From the NCBI RefSeq assembly GCF_000829455.1, contig NZ_JXAK01000015.1:53195-117194 (forward strand): a stretch of DNA of 64,000 nt, read 5' to 3'. Made by a program: the position numbers and the translations under genes. Under the pieces are notes generated by a model. That model saw only the letters and a program-made list of their open reading frames with translations, did no database searches and was not told the DNA's origin. Shown here piece after piece: positions 50,524 to 59,780 of this stretch. Every line of letters begins with the position of its first letter. Positions within the stretch are counted from its first letter, which is position 1. Source of the DNA: Gordoniibacillus kamchatkensis. GTDB lineage: Bacteria > Bacillota > Bacilli > Paenibacillales > NBRC-103111.

Positions 50524-50547
50524 AAGGAGCTGGCTCAACAGCTCCTT
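50524..50547 (-). other. Intercistronic hairpin after the binding-protein gene
   Basis: Perfect 9-bp stem AAGGAGCTG / CAGCTCCTT, 6-base loop, 20 bases past the stop; on the minus strand followed only by TTCTG. It is a partial terminator or stabiliser that would keep binding-protein mRNA above GH2 mRNA. Confidence 0.65.
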
Positions 50548-50566
50548 CTCTTCCTCAACTCTCAAC

Positions 50567-52030
50567 TCATTGCTTCATGATGCCGGTGGAAGCGATGACC
50601 TCATTGAAGCTTTTCTCCATACTGTCCAACGCCTTTTGCGGCTGAAGCTCACCGCGCAATACGGACTGAATATTAAGCTCCATAATATCGTCCAGCTTCG
50701 GCGAGACGAACGGTACGTCCGGATCGGCCAAAATTTTGCCTTTCGTCAACGAATCGAGCAAGGTCGGATACATCGGGAATTGCTTTTTCAATTCGGGTCT
50801 CATGTAATTGGACGTTCTGGTCGGGTCCATGTTGTTCTTGATCTTCAGCACTTCCAAATCCTTTGAAGTGACATATTCCAGAAACTTATAGGTCAATTCC
50901 GGATTTTTCGTTGCGGAAGACATCGCTGCGGACCATCCTCCCATCGTCGGCGCCCCGCCGGGAGTTACCGCGTAGCCTACTTTGCCTTTTACCTTCGACT
51001 TGTCCGACTCCGCCGCCTGCATAAGTCCCGGCCACTGTTCCATCATGGCGACTTCGCCATTGGTGAACAACGTGTTCGCTTCGTCCCAGTGCAGAGTCAG
51101 AAGCTCTTTCGGCGCATACTTGGACAAATCCACTGCGAATTGCAGCGCCTTTAGACCAGCCTCATTGTTGAACGCCGGCTTGAAATCTTTGTCGATGTCT
51201 TTACCGCCGAACGCCGCAAGACGGTTCGTCCAGATCCAGCGGCTGGCTGTGTTGTCGGCCATGGTGCTGTATCCGTAGGTAACGGGCGAATCCGGATTCA
51301 AGCTCTTGGTGAAAAACTTGGCCGCGGCCAGCATTTCTTCCGGCGTTTGCGGCACAGTCAGCTCTTTTCCGGTTTTTGCCTTGAAGCTTTCCTTCATCTT
51401 CGGATCTTCGAAAATATCTTTCCGGTAGAAAAAGATTTGCGAGTCCGGCTTATAAGGAAATGCCACCAATTTTCCTTTATAATTGCCGTAAATATCGAGC
51501 AGGCTCGGAATGAAATCGTCTAATGCAAGATTGGGGCTAACGAGATCTTTGTTATTAATGTAAGGCTTCAGATCCTGGACAAGCCCTCCCTCGGCAAAGC
51601 CGTGAATGAGCGCAACGGGCATGACCACCGCATCGAAAGATTTGTTCGTTTGCAAATCAAGCTGAATTTTCTCCATATACGATTCCGCCGGGAAGCTTTG
51701 CACCTCGACCGTCGCTCCGGATGCCTTCTGGAAGTAACCCGCTGCGTCTTTCAGCGCCTTTTCCGTATCTCCGGCCATCGTAGCGACGACGATCTTTTTG
51801 CCTTTATATTGACCTTTAAGAGTACCGCCGGCATCCATGTCCGTCAGCTTGATCCCATACACTTCCGGACCTTCTACTTTAACGGCGGGACTAGCAGCCT
51901 CATTCGAACTGTTCGTCTTGCCCCCCGCACCGGCTTCATTCTTCGAAGACGCGCAGCCCGACATGACGCTCCCAGCAATAATAACCGAACCTAGCAACAT
52001 CAAACCCCGTCTATTCATCATGTTTACCAT
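50567..52030 (-). CDS. Extracellular solute-binding lipoprotein (glycan locus)
   Basis: About 487 residues. The signal peptide ends in lipobox VMSGCASS; a Gly/Asn/Ser linker follows. Features: KIVVATMAGDTEKALKDA, SGATVEVQSFPAESYMEKIQ, DAVVMPVALIHGF, WDEANTLFTNGEVAMMEQWPG and a long C-terminal lobe. I use the ATG at 52030, preceded by AGGAGGG at 6 bases; a longer in-frame start at 52081 has no RBS. It supplies ligand to the permeases at 52142 and 52987. Confidence 0.88.
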   Translation of the reverse strand: MVNMMNRRGLMLLGSVIIAGSVMSGCASSKNEAGAGGKTNSSNEAASPAVKVEGPEVYGIKLTDMDAGGTLKGQYKGKKIVVATMAGDTEKALKDAAGYFQKASGATVEVQSFPAESYMEKIQLDLQTNKSFDAVVMPVALIHGFAEGGLVQDLKPYINNKDLVSPNLALDDFIPSLLDIYGNYKGKLVAFPYKPDSQIFFYRKDIFEDPKMKESFKAKTGKELTVPQTPEEMLAAAKFFTKSLNPDSPVTYGYSTMADNTASRWIWTNRLAAFGGKDIDKDFKPAFNNEAGLKALQFAVDLSKYAPKELLTLHWDEANTLFTNGEVAMMEQWPGLMQAAESDKSKVKGKVGYAVTPGGAPTMGGWSAAMSSATKNPELTYKFLEYVTSKDLEVLKIKNNMDPTRTSNYMRPELKKQFPMYPTLLDSLTKGKILADPDVPFVSPKLDDIMELNIQSVLRGELQPQKALDSMEKSFNEVIASTGIMKQ

Positions 52031-52141
52031 ATTCAACCCTCCTAATTGACTCGACCGGCTTGTTATCAAATACCCATTCATACAGCTTGCCCTATCTATT
52101 CCCCGTACAACATCACCTCCCTCAAGAATAGCGCAGCTCCC

Positions 52142-52972
52142 CTACCCTTTAACAGCGCCCGCCGTAAAGCCTTCGACGATATATTTCTGCGTTGTGAGCG
52201 ACAAGATCACCGTCGGAATCATGGCAATCGTTCCCGCAGCGGCAATCGTCCCGAGGGGCGTATCCTTTTGCACTTCAATCAGACTGCTTATGGCCAGCGG
52301 AAGCAGCTTCTTATCGTCGGAGAACGTCAAAATGAGCGATAAAGAAAACTCGTTCCAGGCGCCGATGAATACTAAAATGGAAGTAACGACGATGCCCGGA
52401 GTAACGAGCGGCAAAGCGACTTTGGCAAATTTCCCGTATTCGGAGCAGCCGTCCATCGTGGCGGATTCGAATATTTCGGAAGGCATTTCGTTATAAAATC
52501 CCATGAACAAGTAGATGGCGAGCGGCAGAGCGGCAGTCACGTTGACGATAACTAGTCCCGACAGCTTGTCCAGCAATCCTACCTTCTGAAACATGACGTA
52601 ATACGGAATGATGAAGAGCAGCCCGGGAATCATCCGCACGATAATGGTCGTGTATACCCAAAAGCTTCTTCCCCGAAAGCGAAATCTGGAAAAGCCGTAC
52701 CCGCCTAATGCGGTTATGGCAACGGTAATTACGGTCGTAGCGGACGCGACAAACAAACTGTTGAAAAATATGCGCAGGAGATGATTTTGAGTGAACACGT
52801 CCGCATAGTTCGTTAACGTAAAATGAACCGGAAACCATTCGGGAGGAAGCTTGATGATCGCTTCTTTCGGCTTAATGGATGTCGTCAGCGTCCAATAAAT
52901 CGGAAACATGAAGAAAAACGTAAACACGCTTAGGAAAGCAGCGACAATGAGGCGATTCACATGACGTTTCAT
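52142..52972 (-). CDS. Carbohydrate ABC transporter permease, MalG type
   Basis: 276 residues, six helices; the docking loop reads IFESATMDGCSEYGKFAKVALP, and the C-terminus KYIVEGFTAGAVKG is the MalG ending. It starts at 52972 with GGAG upstream and is 14 bases after the first permease. Confidence 0.9.
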   Translation of the reverse strand: MKRHVNRLIVAAFLSVFTFFFMFPIYWTLTTSIKPKEAIIKLPPEWFPVHFTLTNYADVFTQNHLLRIFFNSLFVASATTVITVAITALGGYGFSRFRFRGRSFWVYTTIIVRMIPGLLFIIPYYVMFQKVGLLDKLSGLVIVNVTAALPLAIYLFMGFYNEMPSEIFESATMDGCSEYGKFAKVALPLVTPGIVVTSILVFIGAWNEFSLSLILTFSDDKKLLPLAISSLIEVQKDTPLGTIAAAGTIAMIPTVILSLTTQKYIVEGFTAGAVKG

Positions 52973-52986
52973 AGTTGATTTCTCCT

Positions 52987-53892
52987 CTAGGAAGTAACGG
53001 CCTTACGCTGCAGCAGGATAAAGGAGCATAGCGAGAACACGACGATAAACAGGAAGTACAAAATGGAGCCCGCCGAGCCGGCGCCGATATCCGCGTAACG
53101 GAAAGCCGTCTTGTACGTCATCGTAGCCAGCGTCTCCGTCGCCCCTCCGGGAGCGCCGTTGGTGAGAGCGACGACACTGTCGAACACGCGGAGCGCATCC
53201 ATAATGCGAATCGATACGACCAGCGCGATAAAATTGCGAATGAGCGGCAAGGTGATGCGGAAGAACGTATGGACAGGACCCGCCCCATCCATCATCGCCG
53301 CTTCCGTCATTTCCTTTGGCACCGTTTTCAAAGCGGCCAGAAGAATTAACATGCAGAAGGGCGATGCTTGCCAAATATCAACGAGGAGAATCGACAGTTT
53401 GGCCGGCAATACTTCGCCGCTCCAACTGATTTTCGAATAACCGAGAAGCGTCACGACATAATTGATCGGCCCGTAAATGACTTGAAACAGCAACGACCAC
53501 ATCTTGGCCGATACGATCGGAGCGAGCATAAGCGGCATGATAAAAAGGCTCTTGAATACGTTCTTCTTCGTTCCGAATGCCTTGTTGTTCAATACAAGCG
53601 CCATCGCCATGCCCGTCGTGACCTGTATGATTACGGCAACTGCGGCAAATTCGAACGTCCACCGGATCGCTTTCCGGAACGCGGGTTGCTTCCATATAGC
53701 GGAGAAGTTATCGAGCCCGACGAAATGAATCATCTTGGCAGGCAGCATCAATTTGTAGGATAGTGTGCTCAAGTATACGGAGTATATGAACGGAATGATC
53801 ATTAGTAAGGTAATGACGATTACGGTCGGTGCTACAAAGACGATCGGCGCCCACCGGTCCATTCGGCCGCTTAACCTGCTGCTTGCTGGCAT
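52987..53892 (-). CDS. Carbohydrate ABC transporter permease, MalF type, first gene of the importer operon
   Basis: 301 residues. The docking loop MTEAAMMDGAGPVHTFFRITLP and ALTNGAPGGATETLATMTYK fit CUT1 permeases. GGAGGGAG precedes the ATG at 53892. The order permease-permease-binding protein-GH2-DUF4091-Nudix points to one operon of about 7 kb. A TATAAT lies 53 bases upstream, with a poor -35, as expected if the YesN-type regulator encoded next door activates it. Confidence 0.9.
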   Translation of the reverse strand: MPASSRLSGRMDRWAPIVFVAPTVIVITLLMIIPFIYSVYLSTLSYKLMLPAKMIHFVGLDNFSAIWKQPAFRKAIRWTFEFAAVAVIIQVTTGMAMALVLNNKAFGTKKNVFKSLFIMPLMLAPIVSAKMWSLLFQVIYGPINYVVTLLGYSKISWSGEVLPAKLSILLVDIWQASPFCMLILLAALKTVPKEMTEAAMMDGAGPVHTFFRITLPLIRNFIALVVSIRIMDALRVFDSVVALTNGAPGGATETLATMTYKTAFRYADIGAGSAGSILYFLFIVVFSLCSFILLQRKAVTS

Positions 53893-53944
53893 TCTTGCTC
53901 CCTCCCTTTCATCTTCATTATTGTCCTGCCATTTGATATTCCCG

Positions 53945-53950
53945 ATTATA
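53945..53950 (-). promoter_or_regulatory. Probable activator-dependent -10 element
   Basis: Minus strand TATAAT with no matching -35 at 16-18 bases, about 55 bases before the importer ATG. It fits a promoter needing an AraC-type activator such as the YesN-like regulator at 54069. The rest of 53893-54025 shows no other feature. Confidence 0.45.
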
Positions 53951-54025
53951 GCATCCGGTTCGATGCGAGATTATCCGACACTTTTGACCTGTGAGGTATA
54001 CCTTTTTGCACAGTGAAGAACGCAC

Positions 54026-54049
54026 AAAAAAATCGCTCAAGCTGAGCGA
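54026..54049 (-). terminator. Terminator of the YesM/YesN unit
   Basis: Stem TCGCTCA / TGAGCGA, 3-base loop; the minus strand continues TTTTTTTGTG. It lies 20 bases past the regulator stop at 54069. Confidence 0.85.
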
Positions 54050-54068
54050 CGATTAGACGGCGATGAGG

Positions 54069-55676
54069 TTAAGACTGAAGGTTGCGAAATTCGGATGGCG
54101 TTAGTCCCGTTTGTTTTTTAAATACTTTAAAGAAATACTTCAACTCTTTATAGCCGACCAGATAGGCAATATCTTGCACCGTCATCGAAGTTTCGCGCAG
54201 GTACTCTTTGGCCCGCAGCATCTTCAGTTCCGTCAAATAGGCATGGAAGTTCACGCCAAACTCGCGTTTAAACAAGCGGCAAATTTGGTAGATGCTCATC
54301 CCGAACTTGTCGGATAAGAAGGTAAGCGAAACCTCATCGGAGCTGAAATTGTCGGTCACATACTGTTTCAAATGCCGAATGAGAACGTGCGAGTTCGGGT
54401 AAACCGGGTTTCCGCCGCTGAGCCGAGCCGCAACATAATCGTACAGCCAGCTGCCGATTTCCTCTATGGAATCGAATGAACGGAAAAGCGCATATTCAAC
54501 ATTCATCGAGTAATCTTTACCGCGATATAAGTCGCCCTCATGCGGATGGATCCGGTTGACGAAAGCAGCCATCTTCCCGATCGCGTCGAACACTTCTTTC
54601 CGGGTCGCATTCCTTGCTTCCGTTGAATGGAATAACGCGGTAATAAGCTCCTTGATTTTCTCCTCGTCCTTTTGCTCGATAGCGCTTTGCAGGAGCGATT
54701 CGAATTCCGGGGTCATCAGCACGGTTGTTTTGCGTACCGGCTTTGTCTCCACAAGCTTCAATTGGCCGTGTTCGGCGAAAGTCGTCTGTTCAACGGCGGC
54801 GCAAGCTTCGACAAAGGAGCTGTGGATCCCTTTCCATCCGGAATGCGGCTGCCCTACGCCGATATTGGCCGCGATTTTGCTATATTTCTGTATATTCGCC
54901 AGCAGACGCCGGCAAGATTGCACAAAGCGCTCAGCATCTTTAGCCTCATTGGACGTTTCGATGCCTTTGAGCAATGTAATCTGTTTGTTTAGGCCGTATT
55001 GCTGAAAAACAAACGTATCCTCGCTGACTGACTCTTCACAAATATTTACCAGGCTGAACAGAAGCGCGGCTTCATCCCCTTCAAACCGGACGCGAACGGC
55101 TTCCTGGAGATTTTCTATCCGCAGTACGGCGCACATATACTTCTCCGCGTTCAGGCTTTGCAGGAAGGGATCCTTCTTAGCAGGCTGCAGAGGGTCAACA
55201 TCGCCGAGTGTCAGCCGATTTAACATTGCGGTATGCAGTACATTCCTGCTTTCCCGAATAAGCGTATTTGTTTCAATATGCTGCCGCTTGCTGGCCTCGT
55301 CTTCGCGAATTTGCCGAACGGCCTTGAGAACAACGCGCTCGAGCTCTTCCTGGTCGATCGGCTTCAGCAGGTAGTCGAACAAGCCGAGCTGCAGCGACTG
55401 GCGGATGTATTCGTAATCTTTATATCCGCTAATGATGATAATTTTCACATCCGGCAGCGCCTGCAGCACTTTGTGCGCGAATTCGAGGCCGTCCATGCCG
55501 GGCATGCGAATATCGGAAAAGATCAGATGCGGACGAAACTCGCGAGCGAGCTCCAGCCCTTCGACCCCGTCTCTCGCTTCAGCTACGATGGATAATTCAT
55601 AATGTTCCCAGTTCAGCGAAACTTTAAGCCCTTCCCGAATGATCGTTTCATCTTCCAGGAGCATCACTCTATACAT
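54069..55676 (-). CDS. YesN-type response regulator with AraC helix-turn-helix
   Basis: About 535 residues. Receiver at 1-120: MYRVMLLEDETIIREG, the acceptor Asp in HLIFSDIRMPGMDG, KIIIISGYKDYEYI, LLKPIDQEEL. A long middle region follows. The C-terminal AraC domain has VSLTFLSDKFGMSIYQICRLFKREFG and MTVQDIAYLVGYKELKYFFKVFKKQTG. It probably activates the importer operon on phosphorylation by the kinase at 55691. Two starts are possible: ATG 55694, which overlaps the kinase stop as ATGA, or ATG 55676; I prefer the latter because it gives the family N-terminus. Confidence 0.9.
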   Translation of the reverse strand: MYRVMLLEDETIIREGLKVSLNWEHYELSIVAEARDGVEGLELAREFRPHLIFSDIRMPGMDGLEFAHKVLQALPDVKIIIISGYKDYEYIRQSLQLGLFDYLLKPIDQEELERVVLKAVRQIREDEASKRQHIETNTLIRESRNVLHTAMLNRLTLGDVDPLQPAKKDPFLQSLNAEKYMCAVLRIENLQEAVRVRFEGDEAALLFSLVNICEESVSEDTFVFQQYGLNKQITLLKGIETSNEAKDAERFVQSCRRLLANIQKYSKIAANIGVGQPHSGWKGIHSSFVEACAAVEQTTFAEHGQLKLVETKPVRKTTVLMTPEFESLLQSAIEQKDEEKIKELITALFHSTEARNATRKEVFDAIGKMAAFVNRIHPHEGDLYRGKDYSMNVEYALFRSFDSIEEIGSWLYDYVAARLSGGNPVYPNSHVLIRHLKQYVTDNFSSDEVSLTFLSDKFGMSIYQICRLFKREFGVNFHAYLTELKMLRAKEYLRETSMTVQDIAYLVGYKELKYFFKVFKKQTGLTPSEFRNLQS

Positions 55677-55690
55677 GGCTTTCACTCTTT

Positions 55691-57535
55691 TCATTGTTGC
55701 CCGGAAAGAGGCAGCGATATTTCGATGACCGTTCCTTTTCCTTCCTGGCTGGATATGTCCATCCCGGAGCTTTGGCCGTAAACGAGCCACAGCCTTTCCT
55801 TCACGTTCAATAGACCGATTCCGTTCAAAGACTTATGCCGCTGCTCCTCTACCGCCGCTAGCATGTCGTTTAGCTCGGCGAGGCGCTCGGAACTCATGCC
55901 GACTCCGTCGTCTTCAATAGAGAGATGGAGCAGGCGCCCCCGCTGTGAAGCCCGGATTCGGATGCTTCCCGGCTCCAGCTTCGGTTCGATCCCATGAAGC
56001 ACGGCATTTTCTACGAGAGGCTGCAGAATCAGCTTGAGAACGGTGCAGCCCTGCAGCTCCTCCGGAATCTCAATGTCAAACGACATCTTGTCCCCGAACC
56101 GAACATGAATGATTTTCAAATAATTTTCCAAAATGCGAATTTCATCACGCAGAGCGACAAAATCTTCTTCGCCGGCGATGCTATAGTGAAAAATTTGCGA
56201 CAGCCAAGTCGTCATTCGGCTGATGGGCTGCACGCCGTTGATTTTGGCCAAGCTGGAGATCGTCTCTAACGTATTGTATAAAAAATGGGGATTGATTTGC
56301 GCCTTTAAAGCTTTAATTTGCATCTCTTGCTTGATCAGCTTTTCCCGGTACAGTTGATTGATCACATCGTTTAACCGTTCGACCATGCGATAATAAGATG
56401 CGGTCAGATGCTGAATTTCATCCCGCCCCGTATCCGGTGACATCGCTTGCTGAAAATCGCCTTTTTCCAGGCTGCGCATCGACTGCATGAGTGCATAGAT
56501 GCTGCCGAATATGCTTTTGAACACAAGCAGCGCCACATATCCGCACAACAGCATCATGGATATGGAAAGGGCAATCGTGAACATATTGATCTTTCTTATG
56601 CTGCTCAGCAAATAATCGTAAGAGATTTGATTTACAATCGTCCACCCGTTTTCTTTCATTTTGGTGAACGAAACCATGTATTTCTTCCCATCCGCAGTCT
56701 TGAAATCGAACCTGCCTTTATCCCGGGAGTCATCGCGGAGCGATATAGCCAGCTGCGCATCCTGATATGGCTCTCCCCATTCGCCTGGCTTGTCGCTATA
56801 TACGGTAGTCCCGGCATTGTCCAGGATGATGACGTTACCTTGCTCGGATTCCGCCAGCCCCGCGAAAATATGGCTAAACACGCTTGGGCTGATCGCCAGC
56901 GCGGCCATGCCGAAATTGGTCCCTCTCCAGCGGTCCTGAATCGGCATGGAAACGCTCAATATTTTGTTCCCGGTCTGGAAAAATCCCTCCACTTCGTTAA
57001 GATGAGGAGGGAGCCAGGTAAAACCTTTTTTCGAATCCGCTATCGTTTGTTTATACAGCGTCGTATTCGTATAAACGGGAGGCACCATCCGGCTGCCGGC
57101 AAACATGGAGTATTCGTTGTCTAGCAGCGCAACGGTTATTCCTTCAACAGCCAGGTTGTTGATTAGCTTGGCATTCAGCATCTTCTTGATCGAATCGTCC
57201 AAGCTGTATTGCTGAAGCTTGCTGAAGCTTGCCGCCCGCTTCATGTCGCTCTGGATCAAGTCGTCGTTGGCTACCGCCTGGAGCAGAGCCTCATAGTTCG
57301 TCATCAGCAATTCCGTGCTGACTCTAATTTGCTGAATCAGCTGCATGGACGAGGATTCGTTTTTTTGCATGGCGTCATTATAGGAGTATACGAACGATAC
57401 CGCTGCCGCTATGGCGAGAGGAATGATGGAGATCGTCAGAAAGGTAAGAAACAACCGTTCCTTGACCGTAAATTTTCGAAGAAGCCTGATTTGCCATTGC
57501 AAGCTGCCGCTTATCCATCGCCGAATCCCGGACAT
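55691..57535 (-). CDS. YesM-type sensor histidine kinase
   Basis: 614 residues. Membrane segments are at about 29-50 and 320-345, enclosing a dCache-like extracellular sensor. HAMP follows (SLEKGDFQQAMSPDTG), then His_kinase with the phosphorylation His in INPHFLYNTLETISSL, and ATPase with LILQPLVENAVLHG and DDGVGM. A 10-bp tandem duplication (AGCTTCAGCA twice, near 57209-57230) lies in the sensor part. The gene is 96 bases after the GH2 at 57632, and its stop overlaps the regulator. It likely senses a sugar or oligosaccharide outside the cell. Confidence 0.92.
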   Translation of the reverse strand: MSGIRRWISGSLQWQIRLLRKFTVKERLFLTFLTISIIPLAIAAAVSFVYSYNDAMQKNESSSMQLIQQIRVSTELLMTNYEALLQAVANDDLIQSDMKRAASFSKLQQYSLDDSIKKMLNAKLINNLAVEGITVALLDNEYSMFAGSRMVPPVYTNTTLYKQTIADSKKGFTWLPPHLNEVEGFFQTGNKILSVSMPIQDRWRGTNFGMAALAISPSVFSHIFAGLAESEQGNVIILDNAGTTVYSDKPGEWGEPYQDAQLAISLRDDSRDKGRFDFKTADGKKYMVSFTKMKENGWTIVNQISYDYLLSSIRKINMFTIALSISMMLLCGYVALLVFKSIFGSIYALMQSMRSLEKGDFQQAMSPDTGRDEIQHLTASYYRMVERLNDVINQLYREKLIKQEMQIKALKAQINPHFLYNTLETISSLAKINGVQPISRMTTWLSQIFHYSIAGEEDFVALRDEIRILENYLKIIHVRFGDKMSFDIEIPEELQGCTVLKLILQPLVENAVLHGIEPKLEPGSIRIRASQRGRLLHLSIEDDGVGMSSERLAELNDMLAAVEEQRHKSLNGIGLLNVKERLWLVYGQSSGMDISSQEGKGTVIEISLPLSGQQ

Positions 57536-57631
57536 GCCCCATTCCTCCTTGCCTTGCTCTCCAATATAGCATACATATGTCCATAGTGGAGGGTGGGAGC
57601 GCGGAAAAGGATGCCTCCAAAATTTGCAAGC

Positions 57632-59389
57632 TTACAGCTCTTCTACGAGCTCCCCTTCGTTGATGCGCCGAATCAAGCTGAGCGGGATTTTAGGCTGGCG
57701 CTCCCAAGTGAGCAAGCCGCAAATTTCCGTCTCCGTGTCGGTTAATTGCGTATAGCAATACCCTTGCACCATTCCGGAAACAACCATCGGATGAATGACA
57801 TCGACAAGTTGCTTTAGAAATTCGCGCTCATTGGCAGCACAAGGCGTAACGACAGGCGATTCGGGCAGCACTCTCAGGTTGACGCCGCCGAACTCCGTAA
57901 CCAGTACCGGCTCTCCGCCATACTGATATCCTTCGGCATAAATGAATTTCTTGCCCGGCAAGTCGTTCATTACGCGCTCGATGCTTGTATATCGCTCCAT
58001 CAGCAGCGCTCGGTCATGCGCATAATCGTGAATCGTGCACAAATCCGATATGCAGTGCTCCCAGCCGTCGTTCGAGAGAACAAGGCGCGTATCGTCCACC
58101 GATTTGGTGAAATGGTACAAAGACATCGCATGGTGGCGCTGTTTCGCGTGATTCCAAATGTCCGGAACGCCCCAGCTTTCGTTCAGAGGCACCCAGGCGA
58201 CAATGCACGGATGGTTATAATCCCGCTTGATTACTTCGCCCCACTCGCTAGCCATTTTGTAGGCATAAGACTCCGAGTACTTGTACGCGTTGGCCATCTC
58301 GCCCCATACGAGCAAGCCAAGCTTGTCGCACCAATACAAGTATCTGGGGTCGGCTACCATCTGATGCTTCCTTGCTCCGTTAAACCCCATTTGTTTGCAT
58401 AACTCTACATCAAGGCGAATGGCTTCATCCGAAGGCGCAGTCAAAATACCGTCATGGTAGTAGCCTTGATCCAGCACCAGCTTCATCTGATACGGCTTGT
58501 TGTTCAGGCACACTTTGCCGTTCTCGATGGAAATTTTGCGCACGCCAAAGTAGCTTGTCACCCGATCGACGGGCCTGCCGTCCAGGAGCAGCGTAAATTG
58601 CACATCGTACAAATTCGGTTTTTCCGGCGACCACCATCTTCCAAACCCGTGATCGTTAAAATCGTTCAGATGGATGCGTCTGCTCTCCTCGTTCCCGGCG
58701 CAAATCGTCTCTTTTGCGATGAAAGCACCTTTGAATGTGATCTCAACGCACAAATCAACGCGCTGTCCCCGCGCCAAGCCTTCAATGAAGGTTTCGATTT
58801 CAATTTCATTCGTGTCCAGATGCGGCGTAAAACGAACGCGCTCCAAGTAAACGCTGTGGACGAACTCGATCCATACCGATTGCCAGATTCCCGTCATGTT
58901 GGTAAACCACATGACTTCGCCCTTTTCTTTCCAATATTGCTTGCCTCGCGGCAGCGTCAAATCTTCGAAATAATCTTGCGCTCTAACAACGATATGGTGT
59001 TCTTCACCTTTCAACACGTCCGTGATATCGACGGAGAAGGAACTGTTGCCTCCTTGATGGGTGCATACGAGCTGACCGTCAACCCATACTTTCGCATCGT
59101 AATCGACGGCTCCGAAATGCAGGATGGCTCTCTTTCCCGCATGCTCCGCCGGAATCTTGAACGGGCGCCGGTACCAAACGACATCATGGAACGTACTTTC
59201 ATGAATACCGCTTAACTGACTCTGATAAGCAAACGGGACGCAAATTTGGCGCTCGAACGGGCCGTGCTCGTACCACCTTTCCGCAGCACCCACGTGCTCA
59301 TCATCCGCAGCGAAGTCCCAAGTTCCGTTTAAGGTCATCCAAGCGTCTCTAACAAATTGCGGGCGAGGATAGTCGTCTCTGGCGATCAT
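57632..59389 (-). CDS. Glycoside hydrolase family 2 enzyme, second copy
   Basis: 585 residues, close in plan to the enzyme at 48727. LNGTWDFAADDEHVG, WYRRPFKIPAEHAG, VDGQLVCTHQGGNSSFSVDITDVL, GFNGARKHQMVADPRYLYWCD, acid/base Glu in VAWVPLNESWG, and nucleophile Glu in PVLVTEFGGVNLRV. No signal peptide. It starts at 59389, with AAAGGGG inside a hairpin that also reaches the start codon. It is first in a unit with the YesM/YesN genes, so the sensor pair may be co-induced with the enzyme. The two GH2 copies probably act on related linkages. Confidence 0.9.
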   Translation of the reverse strand: MIARDDYPRPQFVRDAWMTLNGTWDFAADDEHVGAAERWYEHGPFERQICVPFAYQSQLSGIHESTFHDVVWYRRPFKIPAEHAGKRAILHFGAVDYDAKVWVDGQLVCTHQGGNSSFSVDITDVLKGEEHHIVVRAQDYFEDLTLPRGKQYWKEKGEVMWFTNMTGIWQSVWIEFVHSVYLERVRFTPHLDTNEIEIETFIEGLARGQRVDLCVEITFKGAFIAKETICAGNEESRRIHLNDFNDHGFGRWWSPEKPNLYDVQFTLLLDGRPVDRVTSYFGVRKISIENGKVCLNNKPYQMKLVLDQGYYHDGILTAPSDEAIRLDVELCKQMGFNGARKHQMVADPRYLYWCDKLGLLVWGEMANAYKYSESYAYKMASEWGEVIKRDYNHPCIVAWVPLNESWGVPDIWNHAKQRHHAMSLYHFTKSVDDTRLVLSNDGWEHCISDLCTIHDYAHDRALLMERYTSIERVMNDLPGKKFIYAEGYQYGGEPVLVTEFGGVNLRVLPESPVVTPCAANEREFLKQLVDVIHPMVVSGMVQGYCYTQLTDTETEICGLLTWERQPKIPLSLIRRINEGELVEEL

Positions 59390-59430
59390 AATGATTCCCC
59401 TTTACTGAAATAGTCTCTTAGGGAATCATT
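59390..59430 (-). promoter_or_regulatory. 5' leader hairpin that sequesters the GH2 ribosome binding site
   Basis: Perfect 10-bp inverted repeat AATGATTCCC / GGGAATCATT with a 21-base loop. In the mRNA the second arm is GGGAAUCAUU directly next to the AUG and includes most of the AAAGGGG Shine-Dalgarno. Folding would hide the start region. Confidence 0.65.
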
Positions 59431-59513
59431 CTATCATCGGTGATTCAAGCGAATAATCCAATAGGTTTGATCATTTAGGTATAACTTTTTGCAAGCCGCC
59501 TTAGAGCACAAAA

Positions 59514-59529
59514 GGCTGCCACGGCAGCC
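59514..59529 (-). terminator. Terminator of the small membrane protein pair
   Basis: Compact stem GGCTGCC / GGCAGCC with a very short loop, starting 2 bases past the stop at 59532 and followed on the minus strand by TTTTGTG. Confidence 0.65.
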
Positions 59530-59531
59530 CT

Positions 59532-59753
59532 TTACTTGGTCCATACATAATGAACAATATAAGCGATTAAAGCGATCACCGCAGCGCCAAAACAGAGAAT
59601 GTAAAACAAAGTCAACCGGGTGATGTTGGCTTTCGTTTTTTTGAAGTATGACGGGTTGCCTTCGCGGTTCGCTTGCGAAACCCCGACGAGAATCGTCCCC
59701 ACGACAGCTATACCCATTATGACAAAAACGAGCGTATACAGTAACCACGTCAT
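59532..59753 (-). CDS. Small two-helix membrane protein, unknown function
   Basis: 73 residues, not recognised. Two hydrophobic segments, WLLYTLVFVIMGIAVVGTIL and LFYILCFGAAVIALIAYIV, flank a polar loop (SQANREGNPSYFKKTKANI). I use the ATG at 59753 with AAAGGTG 11 bases upstream; an upstream in-frame start at 59780 adds 9 unlikely residues. It is paired with another tiny membrane protein 28 bases upstream, possibly subunits of one complex. Confidence 0.6.
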   Translation of the reverse strand: MTWLLYTLVFVIMGIAVVGTILVGVSQANREGNPSYFKKTKANITRLTLFYILCFGAAVIALIAYIVHYVWTK

Positions 59754-59780
59754 GCGAATGTCATCACCTTTACAATCCAA

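Noticed and set aside
57209..57230. Tandem AGCTTCAGCA duplication in the YesM-type kinase as a phase-variable repeat
   Set aside because: Only two copies of a 10-bp unit; the frame is intact and the protein reads normally.
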